Shown here piece by piece: positions 54,829 to 64,000 of a stretch of DNA of 64,000 nucleotides (positions are counted from its first letter, which is position 1; every line of letters starts with the position of its first letter). The position numbers and the translations under genes are program-made. Source of the stretch: an uncultured Erythrobacter sp. (GTDB lineage Bacteria > Pseudomonadota > Alphaproteobacteria > Sphingomonadales > Sphingomonadaceae); contig CANMTU010000001.1 of assembly GCA_947501005.1 (NCBI GenBank), positions 2,566,501 through 2,630,500 of the forward strand, written 5' to 3'. The notes under the pieces were generated by a model. That model worked only from the letters and a program-made list of their open reading frames with translations, did no database searches and was not told the origin of the DNA.

Positions 54829-56109
54829 TCAGGCCGCCTCGTCCTCCGCATCGAGGCCGTAAGCGGTGTGGAGGACGCGCACGGCAAGCTCCGTCTCGTC
54901 CTCGTCGATCATCACGCTGACCTTGATTTCGGAGGTCGAGATCGCCTGAATGTTGATCCCGCGATCCGACAGGGCGCGGAACATCGTGCTGGCGACGCCG
55001 GCATGGCTCTTCATTCCCACGCCGACCACGCTGATCTTGGCGATCCGGCTGTCGGTGATGATGCGGTTGAAGCCGATCTCGTCGCGCCGGTCGTCGAGCA
55101 GCGCCTGCGCGCGCGCGAGGTCGGCCTGCGGCACGGTGAAGGTCACGTCCGTCTCGCCCTTGTCGCGGCCGACGTTCTGAATGATCATGTCGACATTGAT
55201 CGAGGCCGCCGCAAGCGGTTCGAAGATGTTGGCGACCGCGCCCGGCTTGTCGGGCACGCGGGTCAGGATGATCTTCGCCTCGTTCTTGTCGTGCGCGATC
55301 CCCGTTACAAGCTGGCGTTCCATTTCGCCCTTCTCCACCAATTCGTTCATTTCCCCTTCCGACACGATCAGCGTGCCGGGGATCTCGTCGGCCGGAACGG
55401 CATCGTCGCCCACGAAGCTGGAGAGGACCTGCACCCGCACGCCCTCCTTCATGGCGAGGCCGACCGAGCGGGTCTGGAGAACCTTGGCCCCGACGCTCGC
55501 CAGTTCCAGCATCTCCTCGTAGGTCACCGCCTTCAGCTTGCGCGCCTTGGCGACGATGCGCGGATCGGTGGTGTAGACCCCGTCGACATCGGTGTAGATG
55601 TCGCACCGGTCCGCCCCGATCGCGGCGGCGACGGCCACGGCGGAGGTATCCGAGCCGCCCCGGCCCATCGTGGTGACCCGTCCTTCGCTCGAAACACCCT
55701 GAAAACCGGGAATTACGGCGATCTCACCGCGTTCCATCGCCGCGTTCAGCGCGCTGCCGTCGATCCCCTCGATCCGCGCATTGGCATGCGCCTCGATCGT
55801 GCGGACCGGCAGCTGCCAGCCGAGCCAGCTGCGCGCCTTGCACCCCAGCGATTGCAGGGTCAGCGCAAGCAGGCCGCTCGTCACCTGTTCGCCGCTTGCC
55901 ACGACCACATCGTATTCCGCCGGATCGTAGAGCGCGTTCGCCTCGCGCGCGAAATTGACCAGCCGGTCGGTCTCGCCCGCCATGGCGGAAACGACCACGG
56001 CGACCTCGTCGCCGCCAGCCTGCTGCTTGCGCACGATATTGGCGACACGCCGGATCCGCTCGGTCCCGGCCATCGAGGTGCCGCCGAATTTCATCACGAT
56101 CCGGGCCAC
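54829..56109 (-). CDS. lysC: Aspartate kinase
   Basis: A 426-residue aspartokinase catalysing the first step of lysine, threonine and methionine synthesis. The kinase domain starts with RIVMKFGGTSMAG, the substrate site RGGSDTSAVAVAAA lies near 150, and two ACT domains (about 265-425) mediate feedback inhibition. The GTG at 56109 gives the usual MARIVMKFGG start with GGAG nine bases upstream; ATG at 56124 would add five residues. It converges on the SLC13 gene and is divergent from ubiG. Confidence 0.93.
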   Translation of the reverse strand: MARIVMKFGGTSMAGTERIRRVANIVRKQQAGGDEVAVVVSAMAGETDRLVNFAREANALYDPAEYDVVVASGEQVTSGLLALTLQSLGCKARSWLGWQLPVRTIEAHANARIEGIDGSALNAAMERGEIAVIPGFQGVSSEGRVTTMGRGGSDTSAVAVAAAIGADRCDIYTDVDGVYTTDPRIVAKARKLKAVTYEEMLELASVGAKVLQTRSVGLAMKEGVRVQVLSSFVGDDAVPADEIPGTLIVSEGEMNELVEKGEMERQLVTGIAHDKNEAKIILTRVPDKPGAVANIFEPLAAASINVDMIIQNVGRDKGETDVTFTVPQADLARAQALLDDRRDEIGFNRIITDSRIAKISVVGVGMKSHAGVASTMFRALSDRGINIQAISTSEIKVSVMIDEDETELAVRVLHTAYGLDAEDEAA

Positions 56110-56161
56110 GCGCGCTATCTCCAAGCTGGAATGGTCACCGCGAGGCTGCTAGCCATCGTGC

Positions 56162-56920
56162 ATGAGCGATGCAACCACGGCCACGCCAAGCAATACTTCG
56201 CACGGGGCAACCATCCGTCCCGGCGAGGCGGCCCATTTCGGCAAACTGGCGCATGAGTGGTGGGATCCCAAGGGGTCGAGCGCGATGCTGCACCGCCTCA
56301 ATCCGGTGCGGCTGCGCTTCATTCGCGACGCGATCGACATGCATTGGGGCGGCGACGTGGAAAGCACCAAGCCGCTCGCCGGCAAGAGCGCGCTCGATGT
56401 CGGCTGCGGCGCGGGGCTGCTGACCGAACCGCTGCACCGCCTGGGCGCGGATGCTACCGGGGTGGACGCCGCGCCGGAAAATATCGGCGCGGCGGCGGCC
56501 CATGCGGCGCGTGCCGGGCTCGACATCCGCTATCTCGCCGGCGAACTCGGCAGCCACGATCTCGGGCGGTTCGATCTTGTCACCGCGATGGAAGTGCTGG
56601 AGCATGTCGCCGACAAGGCGGTGTTCCTGCGCGAACTGGTCCTGCATCTGGAAGAAAACGGGCTGCTGATCCTTTCCACCCCCAACCGCACGCCGCAATC
56701 GCGCCTGCTCATGGTCGGCGCGGCGGAACGGATCGGCCTGATCCCGGCCGGCACGCATGACTGGAACGATTTCGTCACGCCGGAAGAACTGCGCGAATTG
56801 CTGCGCTTCTCCGGCCTTTCGATGAGCGAGCCCAGGGGTATCGCCTTCAGCCCCGGCAGGGGGCTCCACCTGTCGGGCGATCTCTCGCTGAACTACATCG
56901 TGACCGCGCGGCGGGCCTGA
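56162..56920 (+). CDS. ubiG: UbiG, ubiquinone O-methyltransferase
   Basis: A 252-residue class I SAM-dependent methyltransferase. The SAM motif reads ALDVGCGAGLLTEPL at about 78-92; WWDPKG near residue 39 and the later VDAAPENI and EVLEHV pieces are the standard UbiG signature. It carries out both O-methylations in ubiquinone synthesis. It begins 52 bp from the divergent lysC start and is followed after eight bases by the AI-2E-type gene. Confidence 0.92.
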   Translation: MSDATTATPSNTSHGATIRPGEAAHFGKLAHEWWDPKGSSAMLHRLNPVRLRFIRDAIDMHWGGDVESTKPLAGKSALDVGCGAGLLTEPLHRLGADATGVDAAPENIGAAAAHAARAGLDIRYLAGELGSHDLGRFDLVTAMEVLEHVADKAVFLRELVLHLEENGLLILSTPNRTPQSRLLMVGAAERIGLIPAGTHDWNDFVTPEELRELLRFSGLSMSEPRGIAFSPGRGLHLSGDLSLNYIVTARRA

Positions 56921-56928
56921 CTGCCGCC

Positions 56929-58050
56929 GTGACGATCCCCCCCGAACTGCAACCGGGCGAGGAGGACGCGCGGTTCCTTCGCCGGGTGTTCCTGCTGATC
57001 GTGGTCGGCGCGGTGCTGACTGTTCTGGTCCTTGCTCACAATCTGCTGCTGCTGGCGTTCGGATCGCTGCTGATCAGCCTGTTGCTCGCCGTCGTCACCG
57101 AGTTTCTGGAGCGGCGGCTGGGCGTGCCGCGCAGCTTGGGGCTGACGATCTCGACCTGCCTGCTGCTCGGCATCATCGGCATGCTCGGCTACATGTTCTA
57201 TGCCGAGATCGCGTTTCAGGGCGAGCTGCTTGCCCGCGAATTGCCCCGCGCCTGGGCCGAGACCGAGCGGGCCTTGCGCCAGGGGGTGATCGGGCGGCTC
57301 CTGCTCGATACGGTGCAGAACCGCCAGACGGTGACCTTCGTTACCGCCGAGGCGCAATCGATCCTGCGCGGGGCGGCGGTCGCGCTGTTCAACCTGTTGA
57401 TCGTGGTGAGCGCCGCGGTCTTCTTCGCGGCGGACCCGGCCCGCTACCGCCGGGGCCTCGCCATGCTCAGCCCCAAGCGATACCGCGCGCTGACCGACCG
57501 CACGCTGGGCGAGATCGGCACGGCCCTGCGCCTGTGGCTGGTGACGCAGAGCCTCTCGATGCTGGTGATGGGGGCGCTGTTCACCCTCGGCCTGTGGCTG
57601 TCGGGCGTGCCGGCCTATGTCGCCCTCGGCGTGCTCGGCGGGCTGGCGGAATTCATCCCCTATGTCGGCCCGATCATCGCGATGATGCCCGCGCTCCTGC
57701 TGAGCTTCGCGGGCGAGGGATCGTTTGCCGGGGTGTTGACGACCTATGCCCTGGCCCGCGTGGTGCAGGCGAACATCGTCACCCCGTGGATCACCGGCCG
57801 CGTCGTTTCCGTGCCGCCGGGCTGGTACATCTTCCTCATCCTGGGCGCGGGTTACGTGTTCGGCACGTTCGGCCTGTTCTTTTCCGGGCCGCTGGCGATC
57901 GCGGCCTATACCGCGTGGCTTGCCCTCTATTCGCGCGCGACGCTGGGCGACGACGTCCTCATGCCGAGCGAACACGCGGCCGAACAGTTCGGCGACGAGA
58001 CCCCGCCCGCGCCAGGCGACGATCCCGGCCCGCGCCCGCAGGACGGCTAG
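56929..58050 (+). CDS. AI-2E family transporter-like membrane protein
   Basis: A 373-residue polytopic membrane protein of the AI-2 exporter (PF01594) family, with eight helices and the family's FIPYVGPIIAMMPALLL segment around residue 240. Despite the name, members export various substrates, including autoinducers and sodium. The GTG at 56929 follows the ubiG stop by eight bases, so coupling is likely. The last four bases overlap the 3' end of the arsC-like gene on the other strand. Confidence 0.88.
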   Translation: MTIPPELQPGEEDARFLRRVFLLIVVGAVLTVLVLAHNLLLLAFGSLLISLLLAVVTEFLERRLGVPRSLGLTISTCLLLGIIGMLGYMFYAEIAFQGELLARELPRAWAETERALRQGVIGRLLLDTVQNRQTVTFVTAEAQSILRGAAVALFNLLIVVSAAVFFAADPARYRRGLAMLSPKRYRALTDRTLGEIGTALRLWLVTQSLSMLVMGALFTLGLWLSGVPAYVALGVLGGLAEFIPYVGPIIAMMPALLLSFAGEGSFAGVLTTYALARVVQANIVTPWITGRVVSVPPGWYIFLILGAGYVFGTFGLFFSGPLAIAAYTAWLALYSRATLGDDVLMPSEHAAEQFGDETPPAPGDDPGPRPQDG

Positions 58051-58397
58051 GCAAACGCGGCGTCCCAGGCGCTCTCGTCGAACCCGACGAGGAGGCCGTC
58101 CGCATGTTCGAGCACCGGCCGCTTGATAAGGCTCGGCTGCGCGGCCATCAACGCCAGCGCCCTGTCGCGATCGAGATCGGCCTTGTCGCCATCGCTCAGC
58201 TTGCGAAACGTGGTCCCCCGCCGATTAAGCAAGACCTCCCACCCCGCCGCACCGGCCCACGCATCAAGCTTCGCCGGATCGGCGCCTTCGCGCTTGTAAT
58301 CATGGAAGGTATACGCAAGGCCTTGCGCCTCCAGCCATTTGCGCGCCTTGCGAACCGTATCGCAATTGGGAATGCCGTAGAGCGAAATGCTGGTCAT
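58047..58397 (-). CDS. ArsC/Spx-family reductase-like protein (YffB type)
   Basis: A 116-residue thioredoxin-fold protein of the ArsC/Spx family. The N-terminal active-site region is GIPNCDTVRKA with a single cysteine (no CXXC), typical of YffB-like members, and the SLIKRPVL segment with the conserved Arg-Pro is present. These are usually glutathione-dependent thiol reductases; direct arsenate reduction is not proven for YffB. ATG 58397 is preferred to the longer upstream frame, which has no family sequence. Confidence 0.88.
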   Translation of the reverse strand: MTSISLYGIPNCDTVRKARKWLEAQGLAYTFHDYKREGADPAKLDAWAGAAGWEVLLNRRGTTFRKLSDGDKADLDRDRALALMAAQPSLIKRPVLEHADGLLVGFDESAWDAAFA

Positions 58398-58550
58398 TGG
58401 TTTTCCGTGTTTTCGATGGTTGCCCTTGATCGTGCGGATCGGGATATCACACATAACATTTGAATGTCGGCTGCTTTGATCAAACGGCACCAAGCACTAT
58501 CGGCAAAGGACCCCATTGCGAACAGGGCCGACCCCGGACAAATTCTTATC

Positions 58551-59012
58551 ATGCAATATGATCCAAGGCCCGAGGCGACCGTGCGTGAGATGCGGGAGGC
58601 GGATACGAAGCATGTTCATCGCATACACACCGATTGCCTTACGACAACACTGCGCAAAGACTAATCGCGAGAGGCTCTCGAAGCGTGGATGTCCGGGCGT
58701 TCGCCCGAAGGCTACTGGCACTTCGCGAACCAGGGTGAGACATTTCGTGTAGCGGAGATAGGCGGAAAGGTTGTTGGTTTCGCTAACTGGTATGGCGAGG
58801 AACTCCGGTCATTATTCGTAGCGCCCGTTCACCAGCGAAGCGGAATAGGTTCCATTCTCTTCGAAGCTTGTGAGGATGAGGCCGCGCTTACCTTCGTGAA
58901 CGCGACGCTGGGGGCGGTAGCGTTCTACAGACGCTTTTCGTTCGTGGAGATTGGAAGAGGGTTCAATCTAAAAAGAGGTGTGCAGCTACCACATGTCAAG
59001 ATGCGCCGATGA
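58551..59012 (+). pseudogene. GNAT acetyltransferase interrupted by one in-frame stop
   Basis: One continuous frame reads as a GNAT protein from ATG 58551 (MQYDPRPEATVREMREADT...) through to 59012 (RGFNLKRGVQLPHVKMRR), except for a TAA at 58662-58664 where a tyrosine codon (TAC or TAT) is expected in the sequence KD-x-SREALEAW. The acetyl-CoA motif VAPVHQRSGIGS is intact after the stop. A single-base nonsense mutation is the simplest explanation; readthrough or a sequencing error are alternatives. The downstream 229-bp gap to the radical SAM gene shows nothing else. Confidence 0.8.
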
Positions 59013-59241
59013 AACGATGGTAAGGCCTGTTCTCCAGCTTGCAATGAACGCAAATGCGGGATTTTTAGGCCTCAAGCAGACGGTCGTTGTAGATCGGGCG
59101 CCGCCGACAATCGCTAACCCTTTCTCGTGATTTAAAATACCAGTGCTTGGTTTCTGCTGCCTTGAAGCAAACCTGCATTGGCCTTAGCCATGAAACCACA
59201 AAACATGCGAACGACTTTCATGCCCGTGCGTTCGATCTGCA

Positions 59242-60333
59242 ATGGCTTCCGCACCCGCACCCCTTGAAACGCCGCCGGCCAAGGTATGGCGACCTCGCAA
59301 GGTGCTGATCACGCGGTCCGCGCGCGCATATCCCCATGCTCGCACCATCAGGGACCGGGCGGAGGACATGGGCGCGCAAGTCATCGGGCTTCCGGGCGAC
59401 CGGGTCAAACTCGACCTGCCCGAAGATCCCCGGCGCGCCTATGCCGAGGCCAAGGCGACCCTGGCGGTCGTCGTCGCGCCGCCGTCGAAACGCAAATTGC
59501 AGCCGATTTCGCCCAGCGCGGACTGGCGCGTCGATCTGGCGCAAGGGTGCCCCGCCCATTGCAATTACTGTTATCTGGCAGGCTCGCTCAAAGGCCCTCC
59601 GATCACCCGCGCCTATGCGAATATCGACGAGATCTTCGCGGTGCTGCCGGATTATCTCGGGCGCGGCACGATCACCTCGCGCAATGCCGCCCGGGCGAGC
59701 GAGGGCACCACCTACGAGGCATCGTGCTATACCGATCCGCTGGGGATAGAGGCCGTCACCGGCTCGCTGTCGGAAGCCATATCGTGGTTCGGGCGATGGG
59801 ACGCCGACGTGCAATTGCGCTTCACGACCAAGTTCGACACGGTCGAGGGCCTGCTCGATCTGAAGCACAACGGGCGCACCCGCATGCGTGCGTCGGTCAA
59901 CCCCGCGGCGTTCGCGCGCTTCGAAGGCGGCACGGCGCCGGTGCGCAACCGGCTGGCGGCGCTGCGGCGGATGGCGGATGCCGGCTACCCCATCGGCCTG
60001 ACCATAGCGCCGATCATCGCGGCCGAAGGATGGGAAAGCGCCTATGCCGAACTGATCGCGCAGGCCGGCACGGTGCTGGCCGGGGGTGCCTGCGGAGACC
60101 TGACGATCGAACTGATCACCCACCGTTTTACCGCCGGATCGAAAGCCGTCCTCGAAAGCTGGTACCCGGGTTCGGCCCTCGACATGAGCGAGACGGCCCG
60201 CGCGACCAAGCGCAACAAGTTCGGCGGCGAGAAGCAGGTCTATGACACCGATACGATGCGCGCGCTCAGACGCTACATGGAGGAACGCATCGCCGCCGAC
60301 CTGCCGCACGCCCGGGTGCTGTACTGGACTTGA
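59242..60333 (+). CDS. splB: Spore photoproduct lyase-family radical SAM protein
   Basis: A 363-residue radical SAM enzyme of the spore photoproduct lyase group. The iron-sulfur motif C-x3-C-x2-C lies in GCPAHCNYCYLAGSLKG at about 100, and the SPL-like TRAYANIDEIF and RFTTKFDTVEGLLDLKHNGRTRMRASVNP-type barrel (pieces FTTKFDTV and MRASVNP) follow. Such homologues in non-sporulating alphaproteobacteria may repair thymine-type photolesions, which is not proven. The start ATG 59242 lies about 12 bases after GCCCGTGCG. It stands alone. Confidence 0.87.
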   Translation: MASAPAPLETPPAKVWRPRKVLITRSARAYPHARTIRDRAEDMGAQVIGLPGDRVKLDLPEDPRRAYAEAKATLAVVVAPPSKRKLQPISPSADWRVDLAQGCPAHCNYCYLAGSLKGPPITRAYANIDEIFAVLPDYLGRGTITSRNAARASEGTTYEASCYTDPLGIEAVTGSLSEAISWFGRWDADVQLRFTTKFDTVEGLLDLKHNGRTRMRASVNPAAFARFEGGTAPVRNRLAALRRMADAGYPIGLTIAPIIAAEGWESAYAELIAQAGTVLAGGACGDLTIELITHRFTAGSKAVLESWYPGSALDMSETARATKRNKFGGEKQVYDTDTMRALRRYMEERIAADLPHARVLYWT

Positions 60334-60614
60334 GGGGCGGGGCTGCCCCTCACCCTGTCAGCGCCTTTGATAGCCAAAAGAGTTCGTCCCCGAACAGCAT
60401 CCTTAGGTTTCGAAGCCGGCTCTCTATGGGGCTTTTCCGCCTCGCCCAAATCCTCCTCCGACAGCTTCGGTTTGCAACCGTACGATCCTCAGCGGAAGCC
60501 GAAGCGAGCTGCCTCGACATTCGATCTGCGCCCCAGTAGGCTCGCCGGGCAGACCAATAGCGGGAGCCTGGAGAGACCGACCTGTTCCCGCCCAGTTTCG
60601 GGAACCAGATCATC

Positions 60615-63449
60615 ATGCTTCACCGTTTGCTTGCGGCCTCGGCCATCGCACTCGCCCTCGGCACCGCCCTTCCCTCGGCCGCGCAGGATGCCCCGAACGA
60701 CGCGGTCGCCGCGCCCCGGATCGACTATACGATGTGGACGCTCGACAACGGGTTGCGGGTCATCGCGATCGAGGACGATACGACCGCCAGCGTCACCACG
60801 TCGATGTGGTACGATGTCGGCTCGAAGCTCGACCCCGAAGGGCGGAGCGGGTTTGCCCATCTGTTCGAACACATTCTCAGCCGCAAGACGCTGAACATGC
60901 CCTACAACCAGATTTACGGCCTCACCGCCGATGTCGGCGGCACGCGCAACGCCTCGAACGGGTCCGATCGCACCAATTATTTCGAGACCGTCCCGGCCGA
61001 ATATCTTGAACGGATGCTGTGGACGCACCGCGAACGCATGGCCTTTCCCGTGGTCGACGACGAGGTGTTCAACCGCGAACGCGATGTCGTGAAGGAAGAA
61101 TTGCGTCAGCGCGTTCTGGCGCCGCCCTATGGCCGTTTCCAGCGCTTCGTGATTCCGGAGAACGCCTACGATACCACCGCGTATCGCCGCCCCGGCATCG
61201 GCTCGATCGAGGAACTCGACGCCGCCACCCTCAAGGATGCGCTGGCCTTTCACGAGAGCTATTACGGACCCGACACCGCGACGCTGATCGTGGCCGGCAA
61301 TTTCGACGAGAGCAATCTGCGCGCGCTGGTCGACCGATATTTCGCCGATATCCCGCGCCGCGAAAACCCCTTGCCGCTGGAACTTGACGCCGTGGAAGTC
61401 GCCCGGACCCAGCCGCGCAGCATCGTGGCACAGGCACCCAACGTTCCGCTGCCGGTGCGCGGCACCTTGTGGAAAGGCCCCAGGACCGGCACCGCGGATA
61501 CCGCCGCGCTGGAAGTGCTCGCGGCGATCATGGCGCGCGGCGACAACAGCCGGTTGAACGAAGCGCTGGTGCGCAGCGGAAAGGCCGTCGACGCGAGCTT
61601 CTACTACAGCGACGGGGAAGAGGCGGGCATGATCGCGGGGTACGCCATCATCAATCCTACCGCGGACGCCGATGAGGTCAAGACAATCCTCGATGGGGAA
61701 TTCGCGCGCGTCAGGTCCACCCCGGTCAGCGCCGCCGAACTGGCCGAGGCCAAGAACGAATTGCTGTCGAGCGCCTTGCGAAGCCGCGAGACTGCGCGCG
61801 GCCGGGCCTTCGAACTGGGCGAGGCGCTGGTATCCACCGGCGATCCGGATGCGGCGGATGCGCGGCTCAAAGCGATTTCCGCGGCCACGATTGCCGATGT
61901 CCAGCGTGCCGCGGCGAAATGGCTCGATCCGCAGGGGCGGGTGGACATGGTCTATCAGCAGGGCGAGGAAAACCCGGAGGAATGGGCCAACCCCGCGCCG
62001 TTTCCCACTTTCCGCACGCTTCCCGAACCGAAGAGCACGCCGCTGGCCGTGCGCCCCGAGGGCGAGCGCGATCCGCTGCCCGAACCGGGGGTGAAGCCGG
62101 TGGTGGAGGCGCCGACCATCGTGGAGCGGACCTTGCCGAACGGCATCGAAGTCGTCGCGGCGCAGACCGGCGACGTGCCTTTCGCGACCATGACCGTGCT
62201 GGTTCCGGGCGGCTCGCGCTCCGACGATCGGGCCAAGGCCGGCGTGGCCAATCTGTCTGCCATGCTGGCGGACAAGGGCGCCGGCGGCATGGGCGCGCAG
62301 GAAATCGCCGCACGCCTCGAAAGCCTGGGGGCCAGCGTCGGCGCCACTGCGGGGACCGACAACAGCTTCTTCAGCCTGACCGCGCCTGCCGCGAACATGG
62401 AAGAGGCGGGCGAGATACTCGCGGCGATAATCCGCAGCGCGGATTACCCGGCGGAAGAATTCCAGCGCGAACGCAAGCGCGCGATCGACGGGCTGGAAGT
62501 CAGCCTGAAGGATCCGGGGGAACTGGCGCGCATGGTCGCCCAGCCGGTCTTCTATGGCGATGCGCCCTATGGCACGATTGCGGGCGGCACGCAGGAAAGC
62601 CTGGCCGCGATCACCCGCGAGGATTTGCTCGCGCATCGGCGCGCCTGGTGGCACCCGAAGCAGACAAAGATCATCGTGAGCGGCGGCATCGCGCCCGATG
62701 CGGCGGTCAGCCTGGCAAACGGCCTGTTCGGGGATTGGACGTCCACCGCCCCCGTGCCGCCGGCGATCGACGATGGCGCCGGCAATCCGCAGCCGGTGCG
62801 CACCGTGGTGATCGACATGCCCGATGCGGGCCAGGCGGCGGTCTATGCCGGGATCCGGGCGCCTGCGCGTTCGGGCGAGGACTATCTCGCGCTCGAACTG
62901 GCCAATGCGGTGCTGGGTGGCGGCTCCAGCGGACGGTTGTTCGAAGAGGTGCGCACGAAGCGCTCGATCAGCTACGGGGCCTATAGCGGCCTGCCCGCGC
63001 GCGCCGACGACGCTTACCTGATCGCCAGCTCGCAGACGCAGAACGCCACTGCCGAAGAGGTGGTGCAGGTCTTTCTCGACGAATTCGACAAACTGGGGAG
63101 CGAAGCCTTCGCCGCCGATCTGATCGACACGCGGCGCCTTTATCTGCTGGGCGATTACGGGCGCAGCCTGGAAACCTCGTCGGGCTTCAACAGCATCGTC
63201 GCCGAACTGTTGATGTACGGGCTCGAGCCGAGCGAAGCAGACAATTATGCCGCCGATCTGCAAGGCGTGACACCCGAAGCGGCGAGCGCCGCAGCGGCGA
63301 AATACATCTCGGCCGACAAGGCGACGATCGTGGTGGTCGGAAATGCGGCCGAATTCCTCGAAGGCCTGCGCGCGATCCGCCCCGATGTCGAAGTGGTCCG
63401 GGCGGACGAGGTGGACCTGTCGCGCGGCGATCTGGGTGCAGGGATGTAG
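60615..63449 (+). CDS. M16-family zinc metallopeptidase, exported
   Basis: A 944-residue two-domain M16 peptidase. A signal peptide (about 1-24) is followed by an active N-terminal half with the inverted zinc motif HLFEH at residues 82-86 and the distal glutamate in VVKEEL near 161. The second half (about 510-930) has the same fold but no HxxEH, so it is the inactive half of a clamshell peptidase. It probably degrades peptides in the periplasm. The gap before it (60334-60614) has no recognised element. Confidence 0.92.
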   Translation: MLHRLLAASAIALALGTALPSAAQDAPNDAVAAPRIDYTMWTLDNGLRVIAIEDDTTASVTTSMWYDVGSKLDPEGRSGFAHLFEHILSRKTLNMPYNQIYGLTADVGGTRNASNGSDRTNYFETVPAEYLERMLWTHRERMAFPVVDDEVFNRERDVVKEELRQRVLAPPYGRFQRFVIPENAYDTTAYRRPGIGSIEELDAATLKDALAFHESYYGPDTATLIVAGNFDESNLRALVDRYFADIPRRENPLPLELDAVEVARTQPRSIVAQAPNVPLPVRGTLWKGPRTGTADTAALEVLAAIMARGDNSRLNEALVRSGKAVDASFYYSDGEEAGMIAGYAIINPTADADEVKTILDGEFARVRSTPVSAAELAEAKNELLSSALRSRETARGRAFELGEALVSTGDPDAADARLKAISAATIADVQRAAAKWLDPQGRVDMVYQQGEENPEEWANPAPFPTFRTLPEPKSTPLAVRPEGERDPLPEPGVKPVVEAPTIVERTLPNGIEVVAAQTGDVPFATMTVLVPGGSRSDDRAKAGVANLSAMLADKGAGGMGAQEIAARLESLGASVGATAGTDNSFFSLTAPAANMEEAGEILAAIIRSADYPAEEFQRERKRAIDGLEVSLKDPGELARMVAQPVFYGDAPYGTIAGGTQESLAAITREDLLAHRRAWWHPKQTKIIVSGGIAPDAAVSLANGLFGDWTSTAPVPPAIDDGAGNPQPVRTVVIDMPDAGQAAVYAGIRAPARSGEDYLALELANAVLGGGSSGRLFEEVRTKRSISYGAYSGLPARADDAYLIASSQTQNATAEEVVQVFLDEFDKLGSEAFAADLIDTRRLYLLGDYGRSLETSSGFNSIVAELLMYGLEPSEADNYAADLQGVTPEAASAAAAKYISADKATIVVVGNAAEFLEGLRAIRPDVEVVRADEVDLSRGDLGAGM

Positions 63450-63709
63450 AACGATTCTGGGCCGTCGGACAGGCGGGGTAAGCGATTTCGGCGCAGGGCC
63501 GTAAGACTGGCGTCTTGCATCAGGGCGGGTAGCCGGCGGCTGCGCCGCAAGCCGAAATGCTGCGGGCCGACCAAACCTGTGTCAATGGCCAGGAGCAGGC
63601 AGAGAATCGCCGGCAAATCACCGCCTCAGGCACGAGCCCGATTATCACCGCCCTATCCCTGCGCTATGAAGCCGATCGCCGGCCAACCCATTCGAAGGAT
63701 ACGAACCTG

Positions 63710-64000
63710 ATGCGGATTGCTCCCGAAACCTCGACCAGTCAGCGCAAGTGGGCGGCCACGCATCTTAAGGGAATGATGAACCTGTTCCTGCCAACGTTCC
63801 TTCCGGACGGGGCGACTTTGGATGAGGAGGCGATCCAGGCCGATGTGCGACATGCGATAGCGCAGGGCTTTTCCGGCACGATGCCCATGATCAACTGGAC
63901 GCCGCCAGGCGATCCGAAATGGGAGCAGTTCTACCGCATCGTTCTCGACGAGGCGCGTGGCTCGCTGCCTCTCCACGGCATCGTGGCGAGCGGCGATCCT
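63710..64000 (+). CDS. Dihydrodipicolinate synthase-family protein (cut by window end)
   Basis: The first 97 residues of a DapA-like lyase/aldolase: NLFLPTFLPDGATLDEEAIQADVRHAIAQGFSGTMPM fits the barrel's opening strands (pieces LPTFLPDG, LDEEAIQAD, GFSGTM). The Schiff-base lysine lies beyond the window edge. ATG 63710 overlaps, as TGATG, the stop of a 14-codon frame starting at 63666, which may be chance. Substrate unknown; the family includes many non-DapA aldolases. Confidence 0.7.
   Translation, partial: MRIAPETSTSQRKWAATHLKGMMNLFLPTFLPDGATLDEEAIQADVRHAIAQGFSGTMPMINWTPPGDPKWEQFYRIVLDEARGSLPLHGIVASGDP

Noticed and set aside
53007-54887. A 626-codon open frame opposite the SLC13-type transporter
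   Set aside because: Composition is Arg/Gln/His-rich without domains; the plus strand has clear transporter motifs.
60489-63263. A 924-codon open frame on the minus strand opposite the M16 protease gene
   Set aside because: It is a high-GC shadow of the protease frame; its protein is low-complexity (Arg/Gly/His-rich) with no family motif, while the plus-strand gene has signal peptide and zinc motif.
63666-63710. 14-codon frame just before the DapA-like gene, as a leader peptide
   Set aside because: Short, arginine-rich and without ribosome site; the TGATG overlap may be chance.

Overview
The window reads as alphaproteobacterial DNA, most likely from an Erythrobacteraceae or Sphingomonadaceae member of the Sphingomonadales. 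This is inferred from the gene families and GC-rich codon use and was not tested by a search. A junction at a tRNA-Leu(CAG) gene (49342-49428, minus strand) divides it. Everything to the left (1 to about 49.3 kb) looks like one integrated genomic island or ICE remnant: a tyrosine integrase (47953-49176) lies next to the 3' end of the tRNA, followed by plasmid-type genes and then a long metal-resistance cargo. Everything to the right (49.4-64 kb) is ordinary chromosome: NAD(P)-binding complex I-associated protein, aspartokinase, UbiG, an AI-2E exporter-family protein, a radical SAM protein, an M16 protease and others. The far end of the island is outside the window.

Island cargo, left to right. 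(1) 1-2183: a frameshifted FAD oxidoreductase remnant and a sulfur pair (DUF442 phosphatase/rhodanese-like protein plus persulfide-dioxygenase-type MBL protein). (2) 2222-18788: copper/silver module. A CueR-type regulator (7477-7935) sits between two blocks. The leftward block is CBS protein, epimerase-SPW membrane fusion and multicopper oxidase. The rightward block is Met-rich protein, CusCBA-type RND pump, CusF-like lipoprotein, Cu+/Ag+ P-type ATPase and a membrane protein. Three TTCCC-N5-(G/T)GGAA operators are visible, two of them inside promoters with the 19-bp spacer typical of MerR-family activation. (3) 18806-21946: lead/divalent-metal module, with a PbrR/CadR-like MerR regulator, a small CDF-like transporter and a cytochrome c-FTR1 permease resembling PbrT. 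(4) 22084-25115: a translationally coupled acetolactate-synthase-like and aldehyde dehydrogenase pair. (5) 25208-34209: an eight-gene leftward Zn/Cd/Co operon (CzcI-like, CzcC, CzcB, CzcA, SEC14-like, CDF-like, unknown membrane protein, CDF) preceded by a Zur-box-like inverted repeat.

Island backbone (34458-47932): DUF2493 protein, a hypothetical, ArdC-type antirestriction protein, GNAT, a large ParB-like protein, a ParE/Phd-type toxin-antitoxin pair, a giant methylase plus Strawberry-notch-type helicase, a Toprim protein, a lytic transglycosylase, a membrane-anchored nuclease and small proteins. Four of these genes share an unusual 5' leader (a small hairpin, GA-rich in three cases, then ATCAGGAG before the start), and the divergent Toprim/transglycosylase promoter region carries an alphaproteobacterial LexA box (GTTC-N7-GTTC). 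No conjugation (T4SS, relaxase) genes are visible, so any transfer functions lie outside the window or are supplied in trans.

The best candidates for something not yet described are the shared backbone leader, the SOS box of the backbone, the epimerase-SPW fusion in the CueR regulon, and the 289-residue membrane protein embedded in the czc/CDF operon. No CRISPR array, rRNA or intact insertion sequence was seen.
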